A stretch of 6,360 nucleotides of DNA, taken from Fibrobacter sp. (GTDB taxonomy: Bacteria > Fibrobacterota > Fibrobacteria > Fibrobacterales > Fibrobacteraceae). Below, in pieces: positions 5,644 to 6,360 of the stretch. The stretch is from assembly GCA_012841225.1 (NCBI GenBank), contig DUVD01000110.1, forward strand, positions 1 through 6,360, written 5' to 3'. Each line of letters begins with the position of its first letter. Position 1 is the first letter of the stretch. A program made the translations under genes and the position numbers. The notes under the pieces are model-generated. The model saw only the letters and a program-made list of their open reading frames with translations, ran no database searches and was not told the DNA's origin.

Positions 5644-6009
5644 TTAATGGGTCGAACATTCCGAGTTTTCGTCGTGCCCGCACATGTTTTCACCTTCTTT
5701 TAGTTTACCAGAAAGATAAAGGGTCACCAAAACTTCTGGTGGTTCTATGGGAGCGCCAACGACTACCTGAATACCCTTTCCTTCCATTAAAGAGCGCGCG
5801 CGATTACCTAATCCGCCAGCAATAACGTGAGTCACTCCATTTTCATAAAGCCAAACCGGTAAAACACCTGGTTCATGGGGAGGTGGTTCACATTCCGTTA
5901 CTTTAAAAATCAAAGACTTAGGGTCTTCCACTTCGACAAAAGTAAATGTGCGGCAGTGCCCAAAGTGGGCTGTTAGTTTTCCATTGGCCATAGGTATTGC
6001 AAATTTCAT
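5644..6009 (-). CDS. NifX/NifB-domain (dinitrogenase iron-molybdenum cofactor type) protein
   Basis: This 121-residue protein belongs to the single-domain NifX/NafY/NifB C-terminal family, small cytoplasmic alpha/beta proteins that bind or carry metal clusters. Visible hallmarks are the N-terminal strand MKFAIPMANGKLTAHFGHC with HFGHC at residues 15-19, PPPHEPG at 42-48, the glycine-rich VIAGGLGNRA at 62-71, VVVGAP at 82-87 and a terminal GENMCGH at 106-112. A Cys/His-rich tail follows (C118, H121). An upstream ATG at 6039 would add ten residues, but they overlap the Mrp gene and lack homology. The ATG at 6009 has a GAGGA ribosome site eight bases upstream and begins exactly where the family begins. 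Genes of this type are often paired with Mrp/NBP35 ATPases in anaerobes, including the orange-protein (ORP) loci of Desulfovibrio. No nif structural gene is visible, so a nitrogenase role should not be assumed. The metal is unknown. Confidence 0.88.
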   Translation of the reverse strand: MKFAIPMANGKLTAHFGHCRTFTFVEVEDPKSLIFKVTECEPPPHEPGVLPVWLYENGVTHVIAGGLGNRARSLMEGKGIQVVVGAPIEPPEVLVTLYLSGKLKEGENMCGHDENSECSTH

Positions 6010-6010
6010 T

Positions 6011-6360
6011 TTATTTTTCCTCAATGAGATGGTTAACAATTTTTAAAAGTGCAGCTCGATCGCATTCTACTTCACCAACATCAGCTGCATTTGCTAATTT
6101 TGAGTCCATAGGGACTGCACTTATACAAGCCACGTCCATGTCTTTACAAATCTGGTCCACAGCACCCCTAGGGAAAAATTCCGTTACTTCTCCGCACTTG
6201 GAACAAACTAAGCCAGACATGTTTTCAACTAAACCCAATATAGGTATTTTAAGGTCTTTGCAGAATGTAATCGCCTTTCTAACATCAACTGCAGCGACTT
6301 TCTGTGGAGTCGTAACGACTATTGCCCCTTTTAGATCTCCCGCATTTTCAATAAGAGCCA
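6011..6360 (-). CDS. mrp: Mrp/NBP35-family P-loop ATPase, C-terminal part (5' end outside window)
   Basis: Only the last 115 codons are present; the reading frame is open through the right edge (two leftover bases, 6359-6360), so the Walker A motif and the true start lie outside. The visible part matches the C-terminal half of Mrp/ApbC/NBP35 ATPases, which bind and transfer Fe-S clusters in the cytoplasm. The family signatures are GAIVVTTPQKVAAVDVRKAI, then ILGLVENMSG, then a CxxC pair in VCSKCGE, and a late VPMDSKLANAADVGE segment that corresponds to the family's IPLDP...GD.G region. The CxxC cysteines are the ones expected to hold a bridging cluster at the dimer interface. A TTG at 6238 begins a shorter ORF, but the homology continues upstream of it, so it is not the start. 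The stop (TAA, 6011-6013) is one base from the NifX-domain gene, so the two are surely cotranscribed. Family assignment is firm; the exact cluster or client is unknown, and mrp is used as a family name. Confidence 0.88.
   Translation of the reverse strand, partial: ALIENAGDLKGAIVVTTPQKVAAVDVRKAITFCKDLKIPILGLVENMSGLVCSKCGEVTEFFPRGAVDQICKDMDVACISAVPMDSKLANAADVGEVECDRAALLKIVNHLIEEK
6018..6022 (-). promoter_or_regulatory. Ribosome binding site that sets the NifX-domain start
   Basis: GAGGA on the minus strand lies inside the last codons of the Mrp gene, eight bases before the ATG at 6009. It supports that ATG over the in-frame ATG at 6039 and suggests translational coupling across the one-base gap. 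Confidence 0.65.

Noticed and set aside
5406..5825. Two plus-strand ORFs (5406-5609 and 5628-5825) around the lptC 5' end and the NifX-domain gene
   Set aside because: Both overlap well-supported minus-strand genes for most of their length and show no domain, signal or convincing ribosome site.
5644..6360. Reading the Mrp/NifX pair as part of a nitrogenase cluster
   Set aside because: The NifX-domain family is widespread in organisms that do not fix nitrogen, and no nif structural or NifB radical-SAM gene is present here.

Overview
The window carries eight protein-coding genes, all on the minus strand, so transcription runs from high to low coordinates. Two are cut by the window edges. In transcription order they are: the C-terminal end of an Mrp/NBP35-type P-loop ATPase (6011-6360), a NifX/NifB-domain metallocluster-type protein (5644-6009), lptC (4720-5544), lptA (3425-4723), lptB (2695-3432), rpoN (1114-2685), a short-form hibernation promoting factor, hpf (551-874), and the N-terminal half of HPr kinase/phosphorylase, hprK (1-554). 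No RNA gene, insertion sequence, CRISPR array or phage-like gene is visible, and every sizeable plus-strand ORF is an antisense shadow.

The organism is a Gram-negative-type (diderm) bacterium, because it encodes the LptC-LptA-LptB machinery that moves lipopolysaccharide to the outer membrane. The base composition is moderately AT-rich. LptC looks like a lipoprotein and LptA is a long OstA-like protein; both recall the Fibrobacterota/Bacteroidota side of the diderms more than Gammaproteobacteria. The lptCAB-rpoN-hpf order itself is the classical one known from Proteobacteria. A Fibrobacterota-like or other anaerobic lineage is my best inference. The Mrp plus NifX pair is also typical of anaerobes. 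I cannot assign a genus.

Layout: 6360-5644 is a two-gene metal/Fe-S cluster module with a one-base gap between genes. 5643-5545 is a 99-base AT-rich spacer with an inverted repeat and no clear terminator. 5544-1114 is a tight operon, lptC-lptA-lptB-rpoN, with overlaps of 4 and 8 bases and then a 9-base gap. An intrinsic terminator appears to overlap the rpoN stop codon (1106-1138). 1113-875 is a 239-base AT-rich spacer that probably holds a promoter for the last pair. 874-1 is hpf-hprK, translationally coupled by a 4-base GTGA overlap.

Functionally, LptB is the cytoplasmic ATPase that powers LPS extraction, while LptC and LptA form the periplasmic bridge. RpoN is sigma-54, HPF inactivates ribosomes in stationary phase, and HprK phosphorylates HPr on serine as a carbon/energy sensor. 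The block therefore joins envelope assembly to global control. It is a known arrangement rather than a new system. The least ordinary features are the repeat-built, tail-bearing LptA, the lipoprotein-like LptC with its strongly basic tail, and an extra stretch inside RpoN.
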